The notes under the pieces: generated by a model | What the model saw: the letters and a program-made list of their open reading frames with translations, nothing else | Database searches by the model: none | What the model was told of the DNA's origin: nothing | Part shown: in pieces, positions 8,992 to 18,035 of the stretch | How the letters are laid out: every line of letters begins with the position of its first letter | Position numbering within the stretch: position 1 is the first letter of the stretch | DNA from: Pseudomonas lini | GTDB taxonomy: Bacteria; Pseudomonadota; Gammaproteobacteria; Pseudomonadales; Pseudomonadaceae | NCBI RefSeq assembly: GCF_964063345.1 | Contig: NZ_OZ061318.1 | Coordinates: forward strand, 930,001 to 994,000 | DNA: 64,000 nt | Direction: 5' to 3' | Program-made: the position numbers and the translations under genes

Positions 8992-9207
8992 ATGCCAAGC
9001 GATTATTCACTGTCGGATTTACTGGAAAGGCTATACGAAAACCAGCAGGCTCTGCAGGCGGCCATTATGGAGTTGACCCTCCTGGTTGAGGAGCAAGGGG
9101 CGCAGGAAGTAGGCGGAAATGTCCGTGGCGCACTATGGACCATGGGTGAAAACACTGGCCATATCAGACAAGCCCTGGCTCGATTGAAGAAATTGGACTT
9201 CGGCTAA
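8992..9207 (+). CDS. Small hypothetical protein, 71 aa, paralogue of the gene at 19429-19647
   Basis: AAAGGA lies nine bases before the ATG. The helical product contains LLERLYENQQALQAAIMELT and then LVEEQGAQEVGGNVRGALWT. The 72-residue product at 19429-19647 has the same layout: LL-x-NQ-x-AL-x-AAI-x-E-x-T, a V-x-x-N-x-x-x-A block and a closing basic helix. Both copies are in accessory DNA and are likely coiled-coil proteins of unknown role. Confidence 0.6.
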   Translation: MPSDYSLSDLLERLYENQQALQAAIMELTLLVEEQGAQEVGGNVRGALWTMGENTGHIRQALARLKKLDFG

Positions 9208-9450
9208 CCGATTACACACCAAAGACTCGTCGACAGTCATGTTGAAGTGAATTCGGGGGGCCAGTCCGGTTCACCTCACAGGCGTCTATCGGCAAAAAGC
9301 AGTCGTTCAAAAATAGGATCTTTGTGAGCCGTAACGAGCTTAAAATCAGGGCCGTGTCCGACCAAAATATCGTATGACGGACAAGAACCTTTTCGAGTAC
9401 TTTTTAAAGCAAAAAGAGATGGTGCTCATTCTGAGATTGTCTACCATCGG

Positions 9451-9480
9451 CATGGCATGGCATGGCATGGCATGGCATGG
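9451..9480 (+). repeat. Six tandem copies of CATGG
   Basis: A perfect pentanucleotide tract of 30 bp, 80 bp before the kinase start. It is in an open frame that begins at 9374 and continues into the kinase, where it encodes repeated GMAWH. A change of one unit would shift that frame, so the tract could act as a phase-variation switch or alter promoter spacing. Confidence 0.9.
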
Positions 9481-9559
9481 CAAAAAGCCAGACTGTCCTT
9501 CAAGCGCGCACTATGCAGCTAGAAGTCAGAAAATAAATGGCAGGATATGGAGAAACTCG

Positions 9560-10663
9560 ATGCTCGACAATACCCCTGCGACCCGTTTAAGTGGCATGAC
9601 TCTACAAAATGGTTGGATCGTTGGCGATATCTTAGTGGTTGGGCGCGCTCAGGAAGGTGGTGAGGGAAGCGGTGGTACCTTTTCTGTGTCGTATGTGGTG
9701 ACTAAAGAAGGAAAAACTGCATTTTTAAAGGCTTTTGACCTTGATAATGTGCTGAAGAAGCGTGGCAATCGCTCATTGATGGAAACATTACAACAAGAAA
9801 CCACGGCATTCAATAATGAAAAAGGGCTGAATACCCTGTGTGTGAAATCGAGGATGCGTCAAATAGTAAAGATTATTGATCATGGAGATGTGACAGTGCC
9901 CTCAGAGCACGGCGATATGGTCAATGAAATACCTTATATGGTAATGGAATTGGCAGATGGGGGCGATGTAAGAAGCTATCTAAAGCAAACCAGCTTGCAC
10001 GACCTTTCCGTGAAATTTCGATATTTAAAAGAGATTGCTTTAGGCATTTCGCAATTGCACGCTGAAAAAATTAGCCATCAAGATATTAAGCCATCAAATG
10101 TAATGATATTTGAAGAGGCTGGGGCGAAAATTGGTGACTTAGGACGTGCTAGTGTACAGGGTATTGTTGGCGTTTATGACGGATGGGTAATTGCAGGAGA
10201 TCAAGGATATGCTCCGCCAGAACAACTTTATGGACTTACGCTTAACGAATGGGTAGATCGGAGAGAAAGGTGTGACTTATACCAATTCGGATCTATAATC
10301 AGCTTTCTTATGTTCGGAGTGACTGTAAACACTATTCTTCATGAACGACTCCCTCAAGAGGTCTCGCCTCGGAGATGGGGCGGTGGCCACAGCACCTACG
10401 CTCAAGCCTTACCTTACCTACAAAAAGCTTTTTACGAGGGGCTTGAGGAGTATGAGCGATCACTCCCTAGTTGGTTAGGGAGTAGGATAGTTAATCTGAT
10501 CGAACAATGCTCAAATCCCGACTATAATAAGCGTGGAGCAAAGAGTGTTTTGGGTAAAAATAATTTTTTAGGCTTGGGATTCAATCGATTTGTAAGCGAG
10601 CTTGATTATTTGCGTAATGAGGCTGATCGTCAATCAATTATAGCTGCGAAGCGCCAGGCATAA
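9560..10663 (+). CDS. Hanks-type Ser/Thr protein kinase
   Basis: A soluble kinase of about 367 residues with no membrane segment. Motifs in order: glycine loop GGEGSGGTFSVS, VAIK-like TAFLKAFD, catalytic loop HQDIKPSN with the proton acceptor near Asp175 (HQD instead of HRD), metal site DLG at about 193 (DLG instead of DFG), and APE-like YAPPEQ. A helical tail follows. The start at ATG 9560 has GGAG upstream and gives a normal N-terminus; the same frame is open from 9374 through the CATGG repeat. It is 3 bp from the TPR gene and AT-rich compared with the core, so the pair was probably acquired together. Substrate unknown. Confidence 0.85.
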   Translation: MLDNTPATRLSGMTLQNGWIVGDILVVGRAQEGGEGSGGTFSVSYVVTKEGKTAFLKAFDLDNVLKKRGNRSLMETLQQETTAFNNEKGLNTLCVKSRMRQIVKIIDHGDVTVPSEHGDMVNEIPYMVMELADGGDVRSYLKQTSLHDLSVKFRYLKEIALGISQLHAEKISHQDIKPSNVMIFEEAGAKIGDLGRASVQGIVGVYDGWVIAGDQGYAPPEQLYGLTLNEWVDRRERCDLYQFGSIISFLMFGVTVNTILHERLPQEVSPRRWGGGHSTYAQALPYLQKAFYEGLEEYERSLPSWLGSRIVNLIEQCSNPDYNKRGAKSVLGKNNFLGLGFNRFVSELDYLRNEADRQSIIAAKRQA

Positions 10664-10666
10664 ATT

Positions 10667-12295
10667 ATGAGCTTTCATAATGAAGAGTTTGATAGAAAAG
10701 TTTTACCCATATGGGACGACTCAGCTATATCTGGAAAGCTGGCTGAAAACTCGTCGGTAAAACACTTCAATGCTGAGCAGGTTTCTGAAAACATTTCGGA
10801 AAAATTAATTCTGGAACTTAAGCGAAGCGATGACGCAGGCGTGGCCGTTGAGCTTTTGAACGTCGCTGCATTGGAAGGGAAAAGCGAAGCTTTAGCTTTG
10901 GCTGCAAGCCGAATTTTAAAAGAAAGTAATTTACCTGCACCTGTAACGAAAATGGCTCGCATGATTCTCGGCGAAACTGAAGAGCAGCCGAACAAGTCTG
11001 AATTCTATGAAATAAAAAGGTTGCGCGCTCATTTAAAGCTGCGTCCAAAGAACGTGTTAGCCTGGGTGGACCTGGCTAGGGAACACGTGATTGTCGGTAA
11101 TAGTACTCAAGCTGAGCGAGCAATGACGATCGCTTTGAGTCTCGCGCCAAGTCATCGGTGGATTACTAGAGTCGCCTCAAGATTATATGTTCATCTTGAC
11201 TTGATTGACAAATCACATTATCTACTGATGAATCATCCGGCAGTACGTATTGATCCTTGGATTGCTTCTGCTGAGCTTGCTGTATCGCAGCTTTCGGGGC
11301 GTACGAGTAAGAATGTGGGAAATGCTAAGAAAATACTTGAGTCAGGCTTGCATCCGAAGCATACGGCTGAACTTGCTAGCGCGCTAGGTACATTAGAGCT
11401 TTCTGCGGGCGCAAATAAAAAAGCCAAAAACTATTTCAGAAATTCGCTTGTAGACCCCAATAGAAATGCCTTGGCGCAAGCTAAATGGGTCGAACAGGCC
11501 CATGATTTAAAAGCAGGAGTTATCATTACCACTGAACAAATGGAAATAGCTTATGAGGCCAAGGCTTGGGAGAATTATATTAATGGCGATATAGGTAAGG
11601 CATTATTTTATTCGATGGAGTGGTATCAGTCAGAACCTTACTCAAGTAAGCCGCCCATGCTCGCAACTTATTTGGCATCATTGGTTGATCAATATGACTA
11701 TGTCATTGAGATTGCAAACCAGGGACTTAGAACCAACTCTGAAAATAGCACATTAAAACTAAACAAGGCCTACGCCGAAATTGCAAAAATTGGCATTGTA
11801 AAAGGTTACGATGTAGATGAATCAACGTTCATTAGTTGGGTCACCCTATTTAAGGATATGCTGAAAAAAGAGAGATCGACTGCTGGTCACGCAGCAGCCA
11901 ATATGGGAATGCTCTGCTATCGAATGGGCTCCATAGAAAATGGCAGAGCGTGGTATAATCATGCTGAGACAGCATGTAAAGGTGACGGTAACGAAAATTA
12001 CGTCATGTGCGCTATACACCATGCTCGAGAATCTATAATTGCTAAAGCACCATGGGCAACTGAAGTCTTTGAGTTTGCAAAAAACTTATTAAGCAAAAAT
12101 AATGGATCAGAGCTCCCATCCGGCATGTTTTACATGAAAAAGATTGAGCAGTTGAGAAATGCTCCGGAATCCTGGTCAACAATTTCTGGTATTGCGAAAC
12201 CAACAACTATAGCCTTGCCTAGTCGCGAAATCTTTGCATTCCAAAATACAGGCACGGAAGCCACAATAAAATTTTACCTTCCTGAGTTCAATTAA
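10667..12295 (+). CDS. TPR-rich protein, partner of the kinase
   Basis: A 542-residue, almost all-helical soluble protein. Tetratricopeptide-like repeats are visible, for example LRPKNVLAWVDLAREHVIVG and then NSTQAERAMTIALSLAPSH, and later LASALGTLELSAGANKKAKN and GMLCYRMGSIENGRAWYNHA. The last about 60 residues look like a separate small beta domain (TTIALPSREIFAFQNTGTEA). The ATG follows the kinase stop by 3 bp, so they form a coupled operon. It could be the kinase's scaffold or substrate. AT-rich like the kinase gene. Function unknown; a defence role is only a possibility. Confidence 0.75.
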   Translation: MSFHNEEFDRKVLPIWDDSAISGKLAENSSVKHFNAEQVSENISEKLILELKRSDDAGVAVELLNVAALEGKSEALALAASRILKESNLPAPVTKMARMILGETEEQPNKSEFYEIKRLRAHLKLRPKNVLAWVDLAREHVIVGNSTQAERAMTIALSLAPSHRWITRVASRLYVHLDLIDKSHYLLMNHPAVRIDPWIASAELAVSQLSGRTSKNVGNAKKILESGLHPKHTAELASALGTLELSAGANKKAKNYFRNSLVDPNRNALAQAKWVEQAHDLKAGVIITTEQMEIAYEAKAWENYINGDIGKALFYSMEWYQSEPYSSKPPMLATYLASLVDQYDYVIEIANQGLRTNSENSTLKLNKAYAEIAKIGIVKGYDVDESTFISWVTLFKDMLKKERSTAGHAAANMGMLCYRMGSIENGRAWYNHAETACKGDGNENYVMCAIHHARESIIAKAPWATEVFEFAKNLLSKNNGSELPSGMFYMKKIEQLRNAPESWSTISGIAKPTTIALPSREIFAFQNTGTEATIKFYLPEFN

Positions 12296-12583
12296 AACTT
12301 GTCGCGTGTTTTATTTGGGCGAGAGTGATGCCCCCAAAGAAACCTATTTCGGCTGGCAGCGATCCTTAATCACATATTCGCTTTTGCCCGAAAGCTGCCG
12401 ATCATCTAGGACCTCTATCAACCCAAAGCAGCTTATCACCTGTGACGTCAATCGGCCGGAAGCCGATCCAAGGCGAACAGGACTAGGTAGCCGACTGACT
12501 CGATAAGTTGCTCGACATTTCACCTTCCGGGGGAGATCATCCATGCGCTTTCTGTGTTCCGATGTGTGCGTGAGTCCTCGCTA

Positions 12584-14368
12584 TCAATCCACGGTAATAC
12601 CTGAGGCGTTACTCCTCAAAAAATTCGACAATTCATCCAGTGAGCACGCCCAACGCAATTCACCAACAGAGGCCGAAAGAGACTTCGTATGGCTTGTGTA
12701 GACTGCAAAGGGTGTACAAACTACCCCCACAATCTGCTTGTAACCAGTCAAATTGAAATTGTCACCCTCCCTCCTCGCTTCGAGTTGACTGACGATGCTT
12801 GCCCAGTAATCTACCCCTTTGTCCACCGTCGACGCTGCATTGCGGATAACGTTGTGCACACCTCGGTCGTACTCTCGTGTGTATGGAATGCTTTTGCACG
12901 AGACTACTAGGAGAGTGCCATCGTATGAGCCAATTGCATCAATGTCGGTCATAGCCTGGCCATCAACGCAAAGCGTCCGCTGTCGCAACACTCGAGTGGC
13001 GCTGTCTGCCCAGTAGGAACGGTCAATGACTTCTTGAACTACATCCTCAAACTTCGTTGCACGCTCATTGGCGATCTGTCCTTGAGTTTTAGGAAATTGG
13101 AACCAGCTTAGGAACCCCGTAGAAGCAGCCCACATGTCGATACACACGTAGTTGTCCGTTATCCTAATGATATCCCCGTGAGCGAGGGGCCAAGCCTCCC
13201 CTTTAAAGCTCAGGCAACTGGCGCTGAAGGCAGCGTAGCTCTCTGGCGCTTGGAATTGAGGAAGATGTTCGCTGATCTCATCGCATACTGTGGAGTATTC
13301 CTTTTCGCCGAATTCGTCCCATTCCTTGGATTCCATGATGAAGTAGCCGAGCTCCATCACCCGAAGAAACGAGTAGCGTCGCTTATAAAGCCAGCGCCCA
13401 CCGAGGAAGAGTAGCAGCAAGCAAAGCGAAGCGTTGTTTTCAATTCCGACTCCTACCATGGCGGGTAAGCGATATAACTCGAAGAGCCTTGCTAGATCTA
13501 GGTTCGCCGGGCCAAAACGCAGCATGATTTGTCGGTTGGTTCCATAAATGGCGGCGTGTGGGTGCCCCTCAAGAAACCTCTGAGGCGAGAACGCTCTTTC
13601 GTCATGCATCCCCCATAGCGCCTGTGTGATGTTCACATTAGCTTCGATGCCGGCTACTGCAACGTCGTCATGAGCCAGGCCCGTCTGGGTCATTGCTACC
13701 CCTTGGTATGTGCGTCGCAGGTAATCATGGCGCTGGTCATAGATCCGCACTGCGGACTCCAACACCGGGTTTGGTACACGGCGTGGTAGGGCTGAGGTCG
13801 CGGAATGGGTAAGCGATTTGATTGCTGGTAGGCCCGCCGCGAGTTTGCCTCCGGATACTCCGCGGGAATGCGGATTAGGGAAATCGTAATCGAACCCTTT
13901 GCTCGCTAAACGGAATCCGACTTGCAAGTCATAAATAATCGTGATGAAAGAAATAAAACGCGCGATATGCCTTAGAGTGCTCTCGTTGATCGGGAAAACG
14001 AAGCCTTCGCGCCCATAAGTGGCCGCTTCGGCTTTAGTGCTGCGATTCGCATAGATCTCGGCTAACGCCCGGGCGTTAACGCCGGTGGAAGATAGTTCTC
14101 CAGCGAAAACTTCGTTAGGAGTACGCCGCAGGTAATACATCCAGCGCATGGCTGAGTAGGAATTGAGATCGCCCGCAAACGCCTCCTCCATTGATTGAGT
14201 GCATTGAGTGAAGAATTCACAGCTATCTCGGGCTGACAGCGGTGCCTTGGCTTTCGCCGTTCGAAAGAAAGAAAGTCGCGTGATCCTCGACTCAAGTTCG
14301 ACTATGTACTTGCCGACGTCTGCTCGGAATTTCGTGTTGCGTGGGACTTGTAGAAGAAGAGAGCTCAT
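12584..14368 (-). CDS. Unknown 594-aa protein with a PD-(D/E)XK-like C-terminus
   Basis: A soluble protein of unknown family. The first 400 residues are helical and rich in aromatic residues (for example ALAEIYANRSTKAEAATYGR and GRRVPN-like segments). Near the end the pattern Asp475-x-Asp477-AIG...LLVVSC491-K492-S matches the core of PD-(D/E)XK nucleases, a D followed 10-20 residues later by a hydrophobic strand and E-x-K, except that the Glu position is Ser/Cys. It may be a divergent or inactive nuclease. It lies 51 bp downstream of the S41 peptidase gene on the same strand and may share its operon. A phage-defence role is possible. Confidence 0.55.
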   Translation of the reverse strand: MSSLLLQVPRNTKFRADVGKYIVELESRITRLSFFRTAKAKAPLSARDSCEFFTQCTQSMEEAFAGDLNSYSAMRWMYYLRRTPNEVFAGELSSTGVNARALAEIYANRSTKAEAATYGREGFVFPINESTLRHIARFISFITIIYDLQVGFRLASKGFDYDFPNPHSRGVSGGKLAAGLPAIKSLTHSATSALPRRVPNPVLESAVRIYDQRHDYLRRTYQGVAMTQTGLAHDDVAVAGIEANVNITQALWGMHDERAFSPQRFLEGHPHAAIYGTNRQIMLRFGPANLDLARLFELYRLPAMVGVGIENNASLCLLLLFLGGRWLYKRRYSFLRVMELGYFIMESKEWDEFGEKEYSTVCDEISEHLPQFQAPESYAAFSASCLSFKGEAWPLAHGDIIRITDNYVCIDMWAASTGFLSWFQFPKTQGQIANERATKFEDVVQEVIDRSYWADSATRVLRQRTLCVDGQAMTDIDAIGSYDGTLLVVSCKSIPYTREYDRGVHNVIRNAASTVDKGVDYWASIVSQLEARREGDNFNLTGYKQIVGVVCTPFAVYTSHTKSLSASVGELRWACSLDELSNFLRSNASGITVD

Positions 14369-14419
14369 TTAGTTCCAGTACTGGTTTACGTAAAAATACT
14401 TCGAAACCATGCATCGCTA

Positions 14420-16363
14420 TCAAGTAGCCGAAGCCGGCTCCCCGCCACTCAGTTCTTTGCCAGCTCGTTCGAACAAATCCTGGTTATGTTCCATCACGTC
14501 CCTTAAGGTCATGTGATAAAAAGTATCTGGTACGATTCCAACGTCCTCCAGTACGCGCCCCTCATTCGCCTTTACGCGCAGTGCGCGTCGAATAGTCAGA
14601 CCAAAATTGACGCCGTTCGGAAGGTTTGCGAGGCCGGAAGGGCTGCGCGCGAGATAGACTTCAAGATGGTCACTCATCCATGGCAGATCGCGTATTACAT
14701 GAGTAAGTATTCCATCTTGGATGACCCACGCGGTTTCATCTTCGTCGACCTGTTCGGACGCCAGAGTTGCCTTTTCTGACAAAGAAATACCGGCAGCGTT
14801 GAAAGCGTCGACAATTTGCGTAGATAGATTGCCAGCAACAAAGTCAGTCTTCAGCTTTGCGTCGAGGCGGAAGTCAGGATTGAAGATGCGCACAGCATCC
14901 CAGTTCCAAACATTTCCTCCTGCCGCGGCCATGTTGTCGTCAGTGCAAATTACCTTACCGATCTCATTGTCGATGAAACCGGCTGCGAACATGTCTGCGG
15001 TGCTGAAGGCTAGGGCATCGGAGATGAGAATCACGGGACCTGTATATTTGCGACCTACCTTGTTGTAATCGATGTCGTCACCTTCCATTGGGATGCCCCG
15101 TGTGTAGGTTTCCCCAGTCTTGAACGCCTCCGCGAAGGAAGGACGCCACCGGATGAATTTATCGCTCGCTTCAACCATAGCGCGGGTCAAATCAGTAACT
15201 CGAAACTGGAACCTTGCGGGCACGATCGGCTGGGGGCTGAACAGTTGAAGCAGACGTTCGCCAGCGGCTATGTAACCGCCGGTATTGCCGCGTATATCGC
15301 AAAGAAGACCATTCTGCGGCAGAGTTGTAAGGATCGGTGCCAGCGCATGGACGAGATCATCGACGTCGTTCGCTTCGAATGACCGTAAACGTACATAGGC
15401 AAAGGTGCCATCACTTGTTGTGACGGTGCCATAGTTGATCACGCCTTGCGCGGTGTTACCTTGAATGACGGGAACACCAAGATGGGGTTGAAGAGGCGGG
15501 GAAAGTGGCGCAGGATCAAAAGAGTGTGGGGCGGTCAGCACCCGTCGCGCATTCTGAAGATCCATCAGCAGACGGTCGCCACCAAAACCGGTGACATTGC
15601 GACCCAGAGCTGGATGTGTCGGCGCGGTGGTAACATCGAGCCCGATCCAGTTAAAGTTTTCGCTAGAGTCGATACCGTTCAGAGAAAAGCGAAGATCGAC
15701 CCATTCTTCAAGCGGCGGTCCGAACCGCGTGAGAGGACGGTATGTGAGGAAGGCAAGGCTCCGAGCAAGCGATGCCGCCTCGTTGCCGCCGTCGAAGAGA
15801 TTGGCGACTAGACGGACATAACGGTCGATGGGAATAGCATTCCAATGGCTGACACGGGCTCCGGGTTGGAGCAGTTTGAATGTAGCCCTTGGATCGACCC
15901 TGGTGACGACATAAATCTCAGACCCGCTGTCCCAACACGTCTCGACGGTGAAAGGTAGGACGGCTGCGACCCCATATGGTGCCCGCCCGTAGAATATGAC
16001 GTGCCGGTCTCTGACTCGCGCGAGGATCACGACAAGGTTCTCGTGGAATTCTGCATCCGAGAGCTCTGCAATCTGCATTCGTAGGAGGCCCAATGCCCGA
16101 ACGGGATCAAAGCCATAGATCGCCTTCTTACGATTGAGATGAACATAGAAGCTATCAAGGGCGATCGACAGTTGATCTAGAAGACGCAGTCGATCGGCAG
16201 TGGGATAAAAAGGCGCTACTGCGAAGCCAGGCGCCGATAATGAAAACGACTTGGCGAGTAGCTTGCCGCCCGGTGAGCGAATGAGGGTCTCGCCCGCTAA
16301 AGCCGCGCCCTTGCCCTTAACCGTACCGGTTCCGCGAGTCTTCGGATATTCGCTCGTCGGCAT
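14420..16363 (-). CDS. S41-family peptidase, cytoplasmic
   Basis: About 647 residues. The C-terminal half carries the S41 (tail-specific protease-like) fold: GTFAYVRLRSFEANDVDDLV, LLCDIRGNTGGYIAAGERLL and GPVILISDALAFSTADMFAA, where the FSTAD serine fits the catalytic position. The N-terminal 200 residues are a helical extension. No signal peptide is seen, unusual for CtpA-type proteases. The start at 16363 has AGGAGGGG seven bases upstream; the frame stays open to ATG 16444, which overlaps the stop of a 32-codon ORF as ATGA. It may process the nearby RiPP-like precursor, but it is divergent from it, so this is only a hint. Confidence 0.78.
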   Translation of the reverse strand: MPTSEYPKTRGTGTVKGKGAALAGETLIRSPGGKLLAKSFSLSAPGFAVAPFYPTADRLRLLDQLSIALDSFYVHLNRKKAIYGFDPVRALGLLRMQIAELSDAEFHENLVVILARVRDRHVIFYGRAPYGVAAVLPFTVETCWDSGSEIYVVTRVDPRATFKLLQPGARVSHWNAIPIDRYVRLVANLFDGGNEAASLARSLAFLTYRPLTRFGPPLEEWVDLRFSLNGIDSSENFNWIGLDVTTAPTHPALGRNVTGFGGDRLLMDLQNARRVLTAPHSFDPAPLSPPLQPHLGVPVIQGNTAQGVINYGTVTTSDGTFAYVRLRSFEANDVDDLVHALAPILTTLPQNGLLCDIRGNTGGYIAAGERLLQLFSPQPIVPARFQFRVTDLTRAMVEASDKFIRWRPSFAEAFKTGETYTRGIPMEGDDIDYNKVGRKYTGPVILISDALAFSTADMFAAGFIDNEIGKVICTDDNMAAAGGNVWNWDAVRIFNPDFRLDAKLKTDFVAGNLSTQIVDAFNAAGISLSEKATLASEQVDEDETAWVIQDGILTHVIRDLPWMSDHLEVYLARSPSGLANLPNGVNFGLTIRRALRVKANEGRVLEDVGIVPDTFYHMTLRDVMEHNQDLFERAGKELSGGEPASAT

Positions 16364-16440
16364 AACACCCCTCCTACAATTTGAATGCTCGCGATGTACG
16401 GTCTGGTTGCTGAGCGTGCTGTGCGCTGGGGTAAAGGACG

Positions 16441-16539
16441 TCATTGCGCGCGCAGGCTCGATTGAATGTGCTCCAGATAGCCGTAGGTGTAGATCTTCCG
16501 CAGTATCGAGATCCCTGCAATGAACTCCTCAGAAATCAT
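16441..16539 (-). CDS. 32-aa small ORF upstream of the S41 peptidase
   Basis: ATG 16539 opens a 32-codon frame (MISEEFIAGISILRKIYTYG, then YLEHIQSSLRAQ). Its TGA overlaps the in-frame upstream ATG of the peptidase (16444) as ATGA. The peptide is amphipathic with three tyrosines. There is no good ribosome site before it. It could be a leader peptide, a peptide substrate of the peptidase, or chance. Confidence 0.3.
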   Translation of the reverse strand: MISEEFIAGISILRKIYTYGYLEHIQSSLRAQ

Positions 16540-16594
16540 AGCAGGGGTTTGAGGAGGCGTTTTTTAACTCACTGGACTGGAGCGGACAGACGCG

Positions 16595-16638
16595 AACGGC
16601 GCCTTTCGGCTTAAACTATGTAAAACGGAGGCGCCGTT
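16595..16638. repeat. 10-bp inverted repeat with 24-base loop
   Basis: AACGGCGCCT (16595-16604) pairs perfectly with AGGCGCCGTT (16629-16638). It lies in the 470-bp gap between the S41 peptidase and the next gene, where nothing else is seen. It may be a bidirectional terminator or a mobile-element end. Confidence 0.45.
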
Positions 16639-17013
16639 TTGAAGTCTGCGTTGCTACGTAAAATCTGCCAACGGCTGAGTTAATCACCTGAAATTTGTAT
16701 AGGAACGCGATTTCGCTGCGGTCCTGACTATCGAACTCGCTCTAAAACGTTTTCACACAGCCTGGACCTAAAGCAGGCGTTCAATCCAGGTTTGCTTTTG
16801 GCCAAAGCAGACGCCTCCAACCACAACCAAAGCTTTTGCTGGCATTTTGCATCGCCTCTACTACGCTTTCCCGAAGAGTACGAGTTGCGGTTTGTAATCA
16901 TGATGGGTAGGGCCTTACACGTAGTTCCCACCACACAGCAGGCTGGCGTGCGGCGGCACACGCGCCTAAGGATGTCATCTACTAGGCTTGATCGAAAAAA
17001 TCAGGGGATTAGG

Positions 17014-17634
17014 ATGACCACACGATCTTCGATCTACACGAACCTCCCGATTAGCAGCCTTCAGCGCTCGCCTGAAGAGGAAATTCGTGCGGTAATTGAG
17101 GAACAAACTGGCCTATCGCCGCTTCCAGCAACAAAGAAAATTTCGATGTACCACATAAGAGGAGTGTCCAATCCAAAGTTTGTCGGTGGGGAAGATAAAG
17201 ACGAGGTGATCTTCGGCCCCGAGTTCCTCTATGTACTTGATGTAGGTTTTCCCGCAGCTTGTGGAGTACAGATATCGTGGACAAACTCTGGCCGTGGAGA
17301 CCCAAGCTTCCCAAACTTTAAGGGTGCTATAACTCGCTCGGTGGTTGGATCCTCTCGGGGTCAGATTCTCTACCCCTGTATTCCAACCGAACTCATGGTG
17401 GGCGTTAAGGACGAAACCAGTGAGTCAACAGTTCGTACTGAACTCGCAGCATATTCTTCCTCGATCTCTGTGTTAATTCCGAATTTGTACTTAATCAAGG
17501 TCAATGCCTTCCACGAGCAAGAAGTCGCCAGACAGATTGAAACCTCACTTCCGTTCGTCAAGTACGCGTCACTGAACACAGTGGTCCGAATTGTTGATTT
17601 CTCGCCTGGCTGGTTTGTCGACCAGGTTTGCTGA
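17014..17634 (+). CDS. Orphan protein with a subtilase-prodomain-like C-terminus
   Basis: About 206 residues. The last 60 (ISVLIPNLYLIKVNAFHEQE, VARQIETSLPFVKYASLNTV) resemble the end of an inhibitor-I9/subtilisin prodomain: a strand NLYLIKV, a helix, then P-x-VKYAS-x-N-x-V. In full proteases the catalytic domain follows; here the gene stops after FSPGWFVDQVC. No signal peptide is seen. It could be a stand-alone protease inhibitor, a truncated protease or something unrelated. ATG 17014 follows GGGGATTAGG; an upstream ATG at 16972 is possible. A hairpin terminator follows at 17703-17728. Confidence 0.5.
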   Translation: MTTRSSIYTNLPISSLQRSPEEEIRAVIEEQTGLSPLPATKKISMYHIRGVSNPKFVGGEDKDEVIFGPEFLYVLDVGFPAACGVQISWTNSGRGDPSFPNFKGAITRSVVGSSRGQILYPCIPTELMVGVKDETSESTVRTELAAYSSSISVLIPNLYLIKVNAFHEQEVARQIETSLPFVKYASLNTVVRIVDFSPGWFVDQVC

Positions 17635-17702
17635 GGCTCCTAACAAATGAAATCACGCAAATGCTTAGCTTCATGAAGTATCAATTTTCCCCTACTAACC
17701 GT

Positions 17703-17732
17703 CAAGCGACGCGTGCCCCCGTCGCTTGGCTT
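17703..17732 (+). terminator. Rho-independent-type terminator
   Basis: CAAGCGACG (17703-17711) and CGTCGCTTG (17720-17728) form a 9-bp stem followed by GCTTTTCT. It separates the prodomain-like gene from the RiPP-like precursor, so the latter has its own promoter in the next 45 bp. Confidence 0.7.
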
Positions 17733-17772
17733 TTCTATCAGGGGCGCCTATTAGGTCTATCAGGAGTCATAT

Positions 17773-18015
17773 ATGAGCACGTTTAAATTGGAAGCAGAAG
17801 TTGATGGCCCGGTCTTTTTTTTGCATAAAAGTGGTGCAAAAGGCGCAGACGTCTCCAATATTGAAATTAAGGAATACTACAAGACGCCGGAAGAGATCGC
17901 CAAATGGGAAAAGCAAATGTTTGACGACGTTGGCCTAAAGATAGACGGAAATGCTTTGATCGCGGCGGGCGGAAGCTGTTGCGGCACAGGTGGCGGAGCC
18001 TGTGACGCGGACTAA
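17773..18015 (+). CDS. RiPP-like precursor peptide, 80 aa, Cys/Gly-rich C-terminus
   Basis: CAGGAG lies seven bases before the ATG. The first 60 residues are a charged leader (EIKEYYKTPEEIAKWEKQMF). Then ALIAAGG leads into a short C-terminal core SCCGTGGGACDAD with three cysteines, five glycines and two aspartates. This two-part design, and the ATP-grasp gene 20 bp downstream, are typical of ribosomally made, post-translationally modified peptides. AAGG could be the leader-peptide cut site. No match to a known precursor family is recalled. Low GC, unlike the core genome. Confidence 0.7.
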   Translation: MSTFKLEAEVDGPVFFLHKSGAKGADVSNIEIKEYYKTPEEIAKWEKQMFDDVGLKIDGNALIAAGGSCCGTGGGACDAD

Positions 18016-18035
18016 AAAACTAAGGGGGGATTGCT

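Noticed and set aside
9451..9480. CATGG repeats as a CRISPR or integron feature
   Set aside because: Units are only 5 bp with no spacers.
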